Below, one piece after another: positions 47,101-55,329 of a stretch of DNA of 64,000 nucleotides; position 1 is the stretch's first letter, and each line of letters starts with the position of its first letter. Both the position numbers and the translations under genes were made by a program. The notes beneath the pieces are model-generated. The model was not told the origin of the DNA, did not search any database, and saw only the letters and a program-made list of their open reading frames with translations. Source of the stretch: Isoetes taiwanensis (lineage: Eukaryota > Streptophyta > Lycopodiopsida > Isoetales > Isoetaceae); the NCBI GenBank assembly GCA_021234155.1, contig JAJEKV010000240.1, positions 62,001 through 126,000 on the forward strand, read 5' to 3'.

Positions 47101-47481
47101 TGCACTCTCTTCATGTGATCCTCCATTACAGAAGCCCTTTCATGCTGCTCTTCTATGGCTTCCTGTCAAATTAAGCAACTAAGTAAGCATGGTGCAGACA
47201 TATAGACCAGCAAGCAACATTACCTCTAAATCTCGCAAGGCTTTCTCAGCTCGGAAAACTTCGGCATTCAATTCTTTCACTTCATCGCTAGCAAACTGGG
47301 GCAAAAATGTGAGCTCATGGGTCGTCTTTCCTTTAGTGGCAGCCCCAAATTTCGCGTCCCTCTTGTTGGAACTGCCATTCTGATCCATGCTGTTTAGCAA
47401 GTTTATGCCTTCATCCTGCACAGTAGGAACCGATCCCAGCCCCTGCTGCTCCATTTCTTCGTCAGACATGTGTGCCCTCAC
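26175..47481 (-). CDS. CCDC39: Axonemal ruler protein CCDC39 / FAP59 (exon 14 frameshift)
   Basis: CCDC39, with CCDC40, forms the 96-nm ruler that sets attachment of inner dynein arms and the nexin-dynein regulatory complex in motile flagella; in this plant it would act in sperm. Exons in order: 47481-47224, 47162-46995, 46924-46799, 46629-46409, 45615-45429, 45355-45276, 45172-45070, 44631-44397, 44315-44050, 43987-43856, 35655-35562, 34416-34244, 34156-34022, 33954-33762, 29166-28979, 26508-26175. All have GT/AG borders and consistent phases. The total is 2,893 nt, one more than 964 codons (human protein 941 residues). It is coiled coil almost throughout. Landmarks: LMQWNQ then EELEQW; IERQNLVSLWENTVEAI; MKQEEVLYTAEFQIQILERK; NYYIIKAAQEREMLQQEG; a Ser/Arg-rich tail ending VTMEFTHE. 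Exon 14 carries a surplus C near 33895 that shifts the frame and would stop translation soon after. A second Met at residue 5 may be the start. Introns 10 (8.2 kb), 14 and 15 hold transposons. Confidence 0.9.
26770..26865 (-). repeat. LINE 3' end, copy 2 (reverse)
   Basis: The reverse complement reads GGATCCCATGGCC, TCTCCATGGATGTTGAA, then ATATTCTATTCAATG, matching the GGGTCCCA / CTCCATGGA / ATTCTATTC end of copy 1. It is in the last intron of CCDC39. Confidence 0.5.
27000..28300. other. Last-intron sequence of CCDC39 without recognised elements
   Basis: An A-run is at 27492-27508. Nothing else was recognised. Open frames here are short. Confidence 0.4.
28306..28567 (+). repeat. Tandem duplication, unit about 131 bp, two copies
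   Basis: Copies 28306-28438 and 28439-28567 share ACTTTGTTAACATCAACTCC, TTTTTGTATGAGCTTTTATA, CATTCAAGTGGTTGCTCTTG, ATTCTATCTAGTGCGAGTAC. Divergence is a few percent. It lies in the last intron of CCDC39. Confidence 0.9.
29521..29770 (-). repeat. LINE 3' end, copy 3 (reverse)
   Basis: The reverse complement reads AAGGGTTTTTCCTCTAAAAC, CCTTCGTGGCGG, TTTTTTAATCTTGG, TATTGGGTCCCACAGATC, TCTCCATGGACAG and ends in ATTCAATTCAATTC. This parallels copy 1, with ATTCA in place of ATTCT as the tail unit. Confidence 0.65.
29870..29995. other. GC-rich island, unassigned
   Basis: About 120 bp with markedly higher GC than the surroundings (GTTACGCCGTGCGGGG, GGTTTCCCACCCACGAGC, GGCGGTCGGGCCGGC). No tRNA or protein match was recognised; it may be a fragment of a GC-rich transposon. 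Confidence 0.45.
30665..31185 (-). pseudogene. LINE 3' fragment with zinc-binding end, copy 4
   Basis: The minus strand reads GAIEDECHILQQCPTFIHIR, then APYAELIMPNQVLHALL and TTSVGLLGSFLQDCMNA, the C-terminal zinc-binding and tail region of a LINE ORF2 (C and H spacing as in zf-RVT). It is followed by a 3' end with CCCTCGAAAGTCCC, GTTTGGGTCCCATAATCG, CGTGGAC and the tail ATTCAATTCAATTC near 30668-30690. A 5'-truncated insertion, as is usual for LINEs; it lies in an intron of CCDC39. Confidence 0.7.
31965..32205 (+). mobile_element. tRNA-derived SINE, copy 2
   Basis: The head carries TAGCTTACTGG (A box) near 31980 and GTTCGAGCC (B box) near 32041, about 50 nt apart, as in a tRNA gene. The body has repeated CCTTAAGCG / CCTTAGGCA blocks and ends with AATCATAAATGAGCATACG then AAAACGAGAGGTGC. 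The copy at 25610-25855 is its inverted relative. An internal promoter plus a second dispersed copy is what defines a SINE. Confidence 0.65.
32217..32242. repeat. Perfect 11 bp foldback next to SINE
   Basis: GTCGTCGGATC (32217-32227), loop GACA, GATCCGACGAC (32232-32242). It lies directly after the SINE body and is absent from the other SINE copy. Confidence 0.8.
34823..34977 (+). repeat. Perfect or near-perfect tandem duplication, unit 77-78 bp
   Basis: The block GTCATTAGTCACTTCTTTCT, TTATGTGACTCTTGAATTAC, GTAAGTTCCAACATCAAATC, TTAATCGTAAGTTCCAA appears twice head to tail. I see no differences between copies over the compared length, so it is recent. It lies in the intron between exons 11 and 12 of CCDC39. 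Confidence 0.9.
35245..35350 (-). repeat. LINE 3' end, copy 5 (reverse)
   Basis: The reverse complement reads TTTGTTTGGGTCCTATAGGC, CAATTGGTCACCGTGGACGA, TAAAAAATCT and ends in ATTTTATTCTATTCTATTC. It matches copy 1 closely. Confidence 0.7.
36635..36665 (+). repeat. Poly(A) run of about 27 nt
   Basis: A long A-run after CCCCCCCTT, a possible end of a retroposed sequence. No coding sequence was recognised in 36300-36950. Confidence 0.6.
37560..38760 (+). CDS. Retrotransposon gag polyprotein (stop-interrupted)
   Basis: The main frame is 37760-38572 and extends upstream in the same frame to about 37559, except for a TGA at 37742-37744. The capsid (retrotrans-gag) core has WFHSSLQDSVKEWAQTQVPA, FIANYEEVHGK, ERWTNFTQKEDESIREYNQ and WYVTGLKRAIAHKV. 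Two adjacent CCHC zinc knuckles follow: CEYCGSIGHSNATC and CSRCQIKSHNFQEC. After the stop at 38572 a third knuckle, CKLCDKFTHDESTC, is readable in another frame (about 38585-38630), so a frame change has cut the nucleocapsid. The unusual triple knuckle and the stop suggest a decayed copy. Confidence 0.75.
38973..39653 (+). CDS. Retroviral-type aspartic protease of the LTR element
   Basis: The 226-codon frame contains PGPFLCDVSINRYLIKDVNI then DTGSGVNVMPYHIM, the active-site loop (D-T-G) of the Ty3-type retropepsin that cleaves the element's polyprotein, followed by LKAFNQMKAQSMGVI, IVLKFPEIVHAKTYTLLLSR and TWLDVVQA, matching the family's later part (LGRPWL-like). The 90 N-terminal residues are a linker. 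No reverse transcriptase follows; within 20 codons of the protease end the frame closes. Confidence 0.75.
   Translation: MMPPMVEEDIHNEDDMINQVLATKITLTLEQLMHYSPNLLQELGARRKSEILVQQILSNDRNKRVTEPPTRQSKDPGPFLCDVSINRYLIKDVNIDTGSGVNVMPYHIMLQVGLKIMEPITMMLKAFNQMKAQSMGVIRNVLRNVYEVESILDFIVLKFPEIVHAKTYTLLLSRTWLDVVQAETSWRKREMNIFQGKYKVTIDHPLKSSMDGTNRNKVNLHHISHG
39646..40479 (+). CDS. Two unfamiliar frames in place of RT/integrase
   Basis: Frames 39646-39912 (88 codons, rich in Glu/Asp/His/Cys) and 39949-40479 (176 codons: QMEKFACFDDLALNPKLEL, WFRPMFQRCSSPKKSENQGK, KFEHDYVIKKGKLDMNNTL, then hydrophobic YYLSRLLDYGLFFGHTLCCY). They follow the protease where RT would start. They have none of the YxDD, DEDD or HHCC signatures. 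They may be an element-specific accessory protein or chance frames in filler sequence. The second has possible membrane-spanning character near residues 125-160. Confidence 0.35.
41490..41844 (-). pseudogene. 3-isopropylmalate dehydratase small-subunit (LeuD-like) pseudogene
   Basis: The enzyme isomerises isopropylmalate in leucine (and glucosinolate) synthesis in plastids. The minus strand reads NDKIIPDEYHTLLP, stop, KPYGYEKLGSFAMARLLFQ, stop, AGYNVIIGGGNFGYGSSRKH, APIALAAAQVEVVVA, stop, SYAKIFFRNSVPTRELYPVE, SESWIYEECQTEDEVA. The family signature is NFGCGSSREHAP; here Cys is Tyr and Glu is Lys. Stops lie at 41800-41802, 41740-41742 and 41602-41604. An AG acceptor (TTGCAG) precedes the first residue, which suggests a DNA-level fragment of one exon. 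It lies between the right LTR and a TIR element inside intron 10 of CCDC39. Confidence 0.85.
42559..43234. mobile_element. TIR element of 676 bp with 9 bp TSD (MULE-type MITE)
   Basis: Perfect 9 bp direct repeats TACTTTCTA flank it (42550-42558, 43235-43243). Long inverted ends match over at least 80 bp: GGGAAAAACTACAAA, then TACC or TACCC, CTTAT, GACATACCCCTGAGTTT (left) against CACATACCCCTGAGTTTT (right, reverse complement). The interior repeats GGGCATTTG-like phrases and has no open frame of note. A 9 bp duplication with long TIRs fits Mutator-type MITEs. It is in intron 10 of CCDC39. Confidence 0.88.
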
Positions 47482-47589
47482 CCCATATCTCCATCTGCCA
47501 TTCTATGGTTTGTTCTGGAATCGGATTCTTCTGAAAATTTTAGAGTTTAAATCGATAAGGGGTTTAAAAAAAAGTGTCAAAACAAAAGC

Positions 47590-47765
47590 AATTGGGGTCA
47601 CCATACACTAGCTTATTGCACACTCCTTATTGTTTTTCTAGGATCATTGGATCCCAAGACAATCCTATGAATATGCCAAATCAAGGGATGTGGAATTTCC
47701 ACGTCACACCCACGTATAAGAAAGTGCTCCCCATACACGTATTTATACACAAACACATAACATGA
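47590..47765 (-). repeat. Dispersed MITE-like repeat, copy B (inverse of 17946-18150)
   Basis: The reverse complement shares TGTATGGGGAGCA, GGGTGTGA, CCTTGATTTGGCATATTC, GGGATCCAA and AAGGAGTG with copy A. It begins about 110 bp upstream of the CCDC39 start codon, so both copies sit in the promoter zone of a host gene. Confidence 0.75.
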
Positions 47766-47769
47766 CAAT

Positions 47770-48720
47770 GAAGAACATACACGCCATCATACCAAGAAAA
47801 GTGAACACTTCATATTGCACAACAAAAGTGAATGACACAGGCTTAAAGAGTACAAGTTTCAGAAATAACTTTGATGCATCACACAGGCCAGAGTGGGGCT
47901 AAGCAAACTAAAGTCGGCTTCCAAAGCAAGAACAAAATCAAAGCACCATCTCCTAATTCATACCACAAGCTGCGCCTATGAATAAGAACTTGAAATCCTA
48001 GCAACGGACATGGCTATGGCAAACCATATGAGAATTCGCCACTAAAATTTGGCCCTACACAGAGCCCATTTAAACAATCCCATTGACACTTGAGAGGACT
48101 TGTTACAGCGGAGTTCTAATCCCTTAAGTATTCACCACAGTGGATGGTTTATGACAGAGGGGCGTCAAACAGAGTGCATGAGAGAAACGAAAATGGGCTA
48201 ACTTCAAACTTCTGGATTCATAAAGTAGCTTTACAAACAAGCCTCAACAAGAAGCTATAGAAAGGAGCTGTGTACATACAAGCTCTGTACATAAGCAAAG
48301 TAGAAAGGATGAAATAGCCATGTCTAAGTCTGCATGGTATGGAAATAGATCATGCCCTACACAACCAAACTGTTGCAGAGCTTCTCATCCAAATCTGCCC
48401 TCCATGGGCAAATCGTTCCATCCAAACCCGCCAATGTCTGCCCGCTTAGCAACCAGCATCTCCAACGACCTTCTTTGGAACTCCACATGGCCGCAGCATA
48501 CCAGAAAAGCAAGCACGAATACACATGGAACCAGATCTGGTCGCCCTGGCATGCTCGGCTGTCCTTGTACAGAAGCAAAAAGTTCTATTTCTAACCACTA
48601 ATTTTTCAAACGCACACAAAAAAAAAAAAAAAAAATTACACCACATCCCCCTTTTCTCGCCAAACCATTACTGAAACCTTACTCCGGAGATAATTTGGCA
48701 ACCTTATGGGGTATGTATCA
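47770..48720. other. 5' flank of CCDC39; no further gene
   Basis: Frames of 73-93 codons overlap on both strands at 48320-48640 with no recognised motif. An A-run is at 48617-48635. Confidence 0.4.
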
Positions 48721-48724
48721 ATTT

Positions 48725-49285
48725 TAGCATGTTCTTATGGTGCAAAAAAGGTAGGTGAGTAGCAAGTTTTTAATGTTATGATTTTCTTAGATTCTATGAA
48801 GGTTTATCTAGGTTTTCTAAGACTTTATGGAGATTCTTATAGATTCCCCAAAACTTTAGGAAAATCCTGCTAGATTCCCTTAAATTTTATGAGATCTCTT
48901 AAATTCAATGAAAAATCTCCTACATTCCTTTAGGTTCCTTAGATTTCCCTTGGGTTCCCTTAGATTCTCCAAGTTAATACGTAGATTTTCTTAGATTCTC
49001 TAAGATATATGATAATTCCCCTAGATTCCTTTAGATGTCATAAGATTCGCTCAAATTCCATGAAGATTCCTTTAGATTCTATTCGAGTCCTCTACATCCT
49101 CAAAGATTTTATGGAATTTCCTTAGATTTCATGAAGATTCTCTTAGATTCCTTTAGATTCTATCACTTCCCTTAAATTCTCCAATATTTTCCTCGGATTT
49201 CGCAAAGATTCCCCTAGATTTTATTAGATTCCTCTAGGTTCTCATACATTTTATGAAGATTCCCTTACATTCGAGCAAAAAGTTT
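48725..49285 (+). repeat. Degenerate short-period repeat (TTAGATTCC motif)
   Basis: About 560 bp built from dozens of variants of CTTAGATTC, CCTTAGATT and TATGAAGATTC at irregular 12-30 bp spacing. Spacing is too irregular and units too diverged for a CRISPR array or young satellite; it reads as an old decayed tandem array. Confidence 0.75.
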
Positions 49286-49419
49286 TTATTTTTAGGCCAA
49301 AACTCATCAACTCGCTCCCACGGCATTCTAGAACATCCAGCAAAAAATTACTATTCTTAGAAACTTTTTTAGAAATTATTATTTTTAGCAACTTCTATTT
49401 TAGGTTGAGGTGCCCATTC

Positions 49420-49725
49420 ATACTAATTGATCAGTCAATGCTATGTTTTTTTTCTCGTTTAACGACTGATGGATTGATTGATCAGTCAATGCTATGTTTT
49501 TTTTCTCGTTTAACTCTGAGTCGTTGGATTGATGACTATTGTTGATAGCTCAATAGCTACAATTCATTTGTATCTGATACTAGTTACATAACTTTGAAAA
49601 TCTTTTCTTTGCATGCCTTATTATATCTGACTATTGTTGATAGCTCAATAGCTACAATTCATTTGTATATGATACTAGTTACATAGCTTTGAAAATCTTT
49701 TCTTTGCATGCCTTATTATATCTGT
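49420..49725 (+). repeat. Two tandem duplications in series
   Basis: First: TTGATCAGTCAATGCTATG, TTTTTTTTCTCGTTTAAC at about 49427-49463 and again 49477-49515. Second: a unit of about 95 bp (ACTATTGTTGATAGCTCAAT, AGCTACAATTCATTTGTAT, TGATACTAGTTACATA, TTTTCTTTGCATGCC) at about 49537-49631 and 49632-49725. Both are nearly identical. Confidence 0.9.
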
Positions 49726-49729
49726 ATCA

Positions 49730-52700
49730 CGTGTTCTGTACTTTACGGCACATGTTTGCCATAGAATAGTTGCTCGATGTGATGTTGTATGTAGACAATA
49801 GACATGTCATGGAAGCAATGTATAGTAATTAAGCGTGAGCAATGTTGGTATTGTTTGTACATCCTCAAAAGAAGGCTAGTATCAAGCTTAATTTCCTCTC
49901 CCTCATCATTCATATATAAGTCATCTTCCTTTTCTGTTTTATTCTATTTTGTTTGATGCCAAAAAATCATAGGATCGACACATGGCAAGCCCTTACTTGA
50001 AAAAAAAAAAAAAAATCCAACGGTGAAAAACCTATGCGTTCTGGCGAGGCTGCTGCTGCATCTACCGCCATAGCCTTGAAGCGGTCTGATGAGATGTTGG
50101 TAAACTTAGATATCTTAAGCAAGGTTTCAGGCCGTGCCTATCAGGAAGAAAGCCCGTCTGATTGATCGTCTTGAAGAATCGGTGTTGTTGTGTCAGGTGT
50201 AGAAACAAGCCAGGGACTGCCCGAGTTTGTAACAGGACAGTGAGTGTCAGGTCGAGATTGGATCTGCTAGTGGTCTAAAGAGATAATCTTATAACATAGA
50301 ATCAAAACAATGATAAATTTCATCAATTAAACCCCTACAACAATAAATTCTTACTTCTTACTCTTAATTTTTTCTAAGCTTTCAGCAATAGCAGGTCGCT
50401 GTATGCTCAAGTTCTGCGAAAAAACAATATGCATCGTCACATAACTCCGAACAAGACAAGATAAATGTAAATAATCTTTAGACAACTCCTTCACAAAGCA
50501 TTGATGTTCTCATTGTATTGTTGGACTGTATGGCCGAGAGGTCCTTTCTCTCGACCCTTTCTGTACTATTGAGCGGCAGCTTATCCTCTCTGCCAACTAG
50601 AAACCAACATCTCAATCTCATCTACATAAATCTGTTCCATTGATCATTGATCATAGCAAACAGAGTGTGCAAGCATATCACCATATCTGGGACTCTATCT
50701 ATGCAGTTCTACTGGGCCCTGATTTTTTGTTGTTTTCATAATATATCATGGGCAGGAATTTGTAGAAGCTGGTAGTAGATGTGCTAGGGATTCTTGCTAG
50801 AATTTAATTTTAAATCATGTATGGTTTCAATGGCCAGTTTTACCAAGTAAGAACCAATGTGCTAAACTTTATAATGACAGGAAAACACAAAGAGGTTGCC
50901 ATACAAGAGGTTGCAGGGGCAAACCAGCAATTGAACTAAAATTCTTTGGAAATAGTTTTAGTAGCTTCTGCTTGACAGGTTCGTACACGCCAAATTAGTT
51001 AGTCAAGTTCAATTGCCATGGAATAATATTCCCCTGTGCCATCTATAATCCTTTACTTCCTACCAAGTCCTAAAGGGCATAAATAACTTCATTCAGGGTT
51101 CTCCTCCTCTCTGCATCCTTCCTTTGCATTCATGCTTAAACAGTTTGAGCACAATATGATGCATTAGCAAACCTGCTTGTCATAAGCACCAAAAATTCAT
51201 GCAGATGTGGATATTTTAGCAGTCCTAACAATTGCTTGCTTTGTTTCATAAGTTTGTCTGAAATATTATGATCTTCATACAGTCATGCCTTTGATAGACA
51301 GTGAAATAGAGTTTTTTTACGGCAATTTATAACCTGTAAATAAACAAGAAAGTACTTACGGCAGAACTCCAGCAAGGTTTCCATTTAGACAAGAATAAAG
51401 ACACTTAATAGATTTTCTTTCCACCCAATAGAGCTGCCTGCAAAAACCTACATATGCGTAATGAGAAATCCTCAAACAAGTATCTTAAAAATAGAAGTTA
51501 CAATGAGAAAGGACTAGAAAGTTAGCGGACAAGACTGCAGCAGGTTACGGCAGGCTGAGGGATCACTACAGGACTCATGCACTTTTTGAAGTTGGAATCA
51601 ACAAGACTTTCCTGAAAAGACGCGAGCAACTAATTTTCAACATCGTTTAGCTGAATCAAATAAACAAATTAACGCTCCACAAAGTTAACTGTTCCAAAAA
51701 GGAATTGTCAACTCTATTGCATCCGTACTCCTTGGGAAGCTTAGTCAACAGTTTAGAGGATCCCTATGCATATACACAGCCCTAAATATGACAAATATAT
51801 GCAGAGGTATCCTATTATACAGAGCATATGCACAGCCCTAAATATGACAAATATATGCTGATGCAATTGCCTGGAATTGGGGAGCTGCCAAACTATAATA
51901 CTCCGTCTAGCCACTAGTTTAGAGGATGCCACTAGTATAAGCACAGACCCTATAATCCAAGAAAACACAGGAGGCTTACATAGCAATATGCAGCGTCATA
52001 ACTTAAAAAAAGAACCAAGAATTGATCTTGTGCCAGCACATATACGCTCCTTATCAGTTTGCAACATTATGAGCTGATAATAAGATAAACATAGGAAGGA
52101 AATGGCAAGCTGAAGGAGCGATGAGTAGCCACATTAGAGACACAAAATGCTGCATTTTCGCAACACATCAGCAGCAAGGTATGTAGATCACTATGTGAAT
52201 TGACTACTACTGTTGTCCTAAATAGTCACGCCAAATTCTTGCTAGAGCACTATATTATATAATATGTCTGTGCCCAACATCAAAACAACGCAGAACGTTT
52301 TGCTCCTTCAAATTCTAAGAATTAGTGTAAAAGTGTCATAGCCATATGCCGGTGCATTGAGTTCAAATCGTTGCTTCTTATTTGACGCATTGAAGACAGC
52401 CCGCAACTTAAGAGGCATACAGACTGGCATACCTTTGTGTTGACGAATTAATCGGCATAGACTGTATAATTGCCATATAAAGGCTAGCACCAGAAGCAAA
52501 CTCTGGCAAATAGACATGTCGGTCCATACCAGAGTGAGAATCCGAAATGCAAATGGCATGGCAAGGTAAATCACGTCTGAAGTGCCAGGACGTCATTGTT
52601 CTGTGATGCCGGGAACTATGATCTTGAATATGATCTTAATTAAGGCTGGGATAAAGCTGCGATAAATAAGAGCTAAGAAAACCCCGATTTACCTTTGTGG

Positions 52701-54170
52701 AGCATCATAAGGCGACGATCCATACCTTTGTGGATCATCTTCTGTTCTAACCTAGGCGGCATTCCAGAACGGCTATCGAATTTTGACGACCGTCTATTCC
52801 TGTAGACGCTTAAGCCATAACCAACTCAATTAAAACACGTGGATAGACAAGCCTTCCAGATAAGTGGCCACTTGTGGTCAGGCTGTTGCGTTTAAAATAA
52901 GGTGGTGTCGCACTTTGGTTGCCGGTAATCTTGCTTTTTAGATGGGTGATGTTTTCTTGTCTACACATATATAATCTATTATGTCCGATAGGGACGCGCA
53001 CGTGGCAAAAATTTGTGCATTCTAAAGTGTAACGCATGTTTTTCCCGGACTTTTTCCAGCAAGAAGAAAATGAAAAAAATAATGGGGCGGCATCTATGCG
53101 CCAGATAATCTTGCAGCACTTCGGTGTTCTAGCGGTCTGCCTCGATTTTGCCTCGAGCCTCGAACGACTCCAAATCCGGCTTGAAACAAGAACTGCAGAG
53201 CTGGTCTGTGGGTTTGCATGAAAATCGTGGGAGATTTGGGAGTGATTTGTAACTAGGGCGGTAAAATCTAACAGCATATGGTCTTCATCGTCGGAATATG
53301 TGCATTCATCTTCTGCCTTTGAATCTGGCTCCCCGGATTGAATTTTTGCCCCAATCTGCCCTTTAATAGCATTCTCTTCTCCCTGATTCTACATCCTGCA
53401 CATATTTCTTAGCACCCAACTCGCCATTTTCCTTCCAAACATCAAAAAATTCATTGCCGCGTTCAACTTCCCTCTTCGCCCATCATTCCAGACATCCAAA
53501 TCAGACATTTCAGGCTCAAAATCCATGAACTGATCCGTCAGAGCCCCCCTCTGACACCAAGTACTCAGTAGAACACGATTTTTTGGCCTGTCAAAAAGCT
53601 CTGCGAATCTGGGTCCTGTAGGTTTGATTCGACTTAGAATGAGAGGGTTCGAGAATCAAGACCCTTCCACAATCAAGGCCTTGGCTTCACCTACAACAGT
53701 TTTTAACAAAGGAATCGGTCGATTCAAGCAGAATCTGGTCCAATATCTTGAAGATCTTAGATTATGCCGCCCGGGCTCCTTTTCGAAACATTTTTTTGCC
53801 TCAAATTTGGAGCGACATCCTCTCATCGGCTCTTAGCCTAATTGGCTGTATGGTGTGATCTCTTTGTGTGTTTCCGTTTAAAAAACTTTATCCAAGAATT
53901 TTTTGGTCGTCCAACAATCTTCATTTGTGTAACACATGTTTTCATTTTTTCCAATGGTTCTCTTTTTAACCACTATATTCTTTACTTAACAATCAATTTC
54001 CTTTCCTTCCCATGATTTATCTTTCTCGGTGGTTCCCGTACTTATTGCCTTCTAGACCACCATGGTTTTTCTCATAGGGATATGTAGCCCATTGACAATG
54101 TGCCATGAAGTCTTTGTGACGTGTTGATAATCATAGTAGTGGCTTCGGCTTTAGCTATCACTTGTTAGCT
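49730..54170. other. Gene-poor interval
   Basis: A short coding-like piece at 50032-50160 reads MRSGEAAAASTAIALKRSDE then MLVNLDILSKVSGRAYQEE. CCTAAATATGACAAATATATGC-type sequence is duplicated at 51780-51860. A 155-codon minus-strand frame at 52810-53277 and a plus-strand frame at 53624-53836 resemble no family I know. No RNA gene was seen. Confidence 0.4.
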
Positions 54171-54239
54171 TTCATTCCAACTTCATATTGTGCGTTGGTA
54201 TTCCAACCGTATATTGTGCATCGGTATAGGGAAATGTAT

Positions 54240-54840
54240 AGCGCCTAGGAGAGAGAAATGTTCGCGGCGGCCTTGGCCGCCGCAATAAATTTCTTGTATA
54301 CAATAATGTATTAGATAATTTTCGGACGGAAGGGATTTCGCCTGATAATTTTCGGTGGCGCCGCCCGAAATTTTTCGGGCGGATCCCGGAAATTTTTCGC
54401 GGAAAATTATCAAGCATAACTCTACACGCAGGGCGAATTACATTACAAAATTTATTTTCCGTGGGGCCATTTTCCTACGGGCGATGGCCGATCGCGGGCT
54501 TTCTATGCATTTGGGGCTTTCTGCGCATTTGGGCGATGGCGGATGATGCTATGGCGAGGCAAGAGCAAAACGGCTATGGCGGAGGAGAGGGAGCAAGAAC
54601 ACCTATGGCAGAGTTGGGTCTTCAAAAATCGTCTCCATGGAGCATAAAGGCTATGGCGGAGGGATCAGAACACAAACCCACATGAGCATTCAATCGCAAG
54701 CCAAAAGCGGCGTTTTTAAGCTCGATCGCCCAGTGGCTATGGCGGCCCGGCTATGGAGGTCCCTACCCAACGGGCTATGGCGCCCGGCTATGGGAGGTCC
54801 GCCCTTAAAAAAAAAAAAACGCCCTATGGAAAACCGCCTA
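54240..54840 (+). repeat. GC-rich foldback and GGCTATGG-motif cluster
   Basis: 54354-54380 contains CGCCCGAAA TT TTTCGGGCG, a near-continuous palindrome, with GATAATTTTCGG repeated on either side (54313-54360). From 54540 to 54800 the motif GCTATGGCG or GGCTATGG recurs about seven times (near 54548, 54571, 54650, 54736, 54757, 54772, 54786). The last copies lie in a block of alternating GGCTATGG and GAGGTCC. No coding family was recognised. Confidence 0.6.
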
Positions 54841-55329
54841 TCGCCGCCATACACAGGAGGAAGAAATACGTCTCATATTATTGGATGAATTTTACTGATT
54901 AATTAAGGCGTGTATTACGTGGCGAAATTGGGAATGGTATATTTATAACTTAAGATTTCGAAGGTTTTATGGGGTATTCAGTATATTGATGGCCGGTGGT
55001 GTAGAGATTCCTAACCCTAGAATATTGGGCGGGGCATATTGGAGTTAGGATGCACAGTTTGGTAGGAACTGGTGGTTCTTCCTTGGGCTGCTCGGGGATG
55101 CATGAGCTCAGGGTGATGTGTCGTTTCGTGTTTTGTTTCCTTATTTGGAGTTTGTGGATAATTTGGGGGTCGCGGGCATTGGCGGGGAGGCGGAGGTCGA
55201 TATTGTTGAAGAAGACATAGGTAAGATTTTTTACGTGGCATTGTATTTATCGTGGTTTTACGCCATGTCTGAAGAAGAGGGCAGCCGAAAAGGGTAAGAG
55301 TGGCCGTTCCTCTCCGCCCCGCTTCTTTG

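Noticed and set aside
48320-48640. Overlapping frames on both strands of 73-93 codons
   Set aside because: No motif or signal; mutual overlap and lack of splice or promoter context suggest chance.
48725-49285. CRISPR-like or satellite array
   Set aside because: Units are irregular in length and sequence, and the context is a plant nuclear genome.
52810-53277. 155-codon minus-strand frame as a gene
   Set aside because: No recognisable motif, no supporting exon structure, and a composition like random frames in the area.
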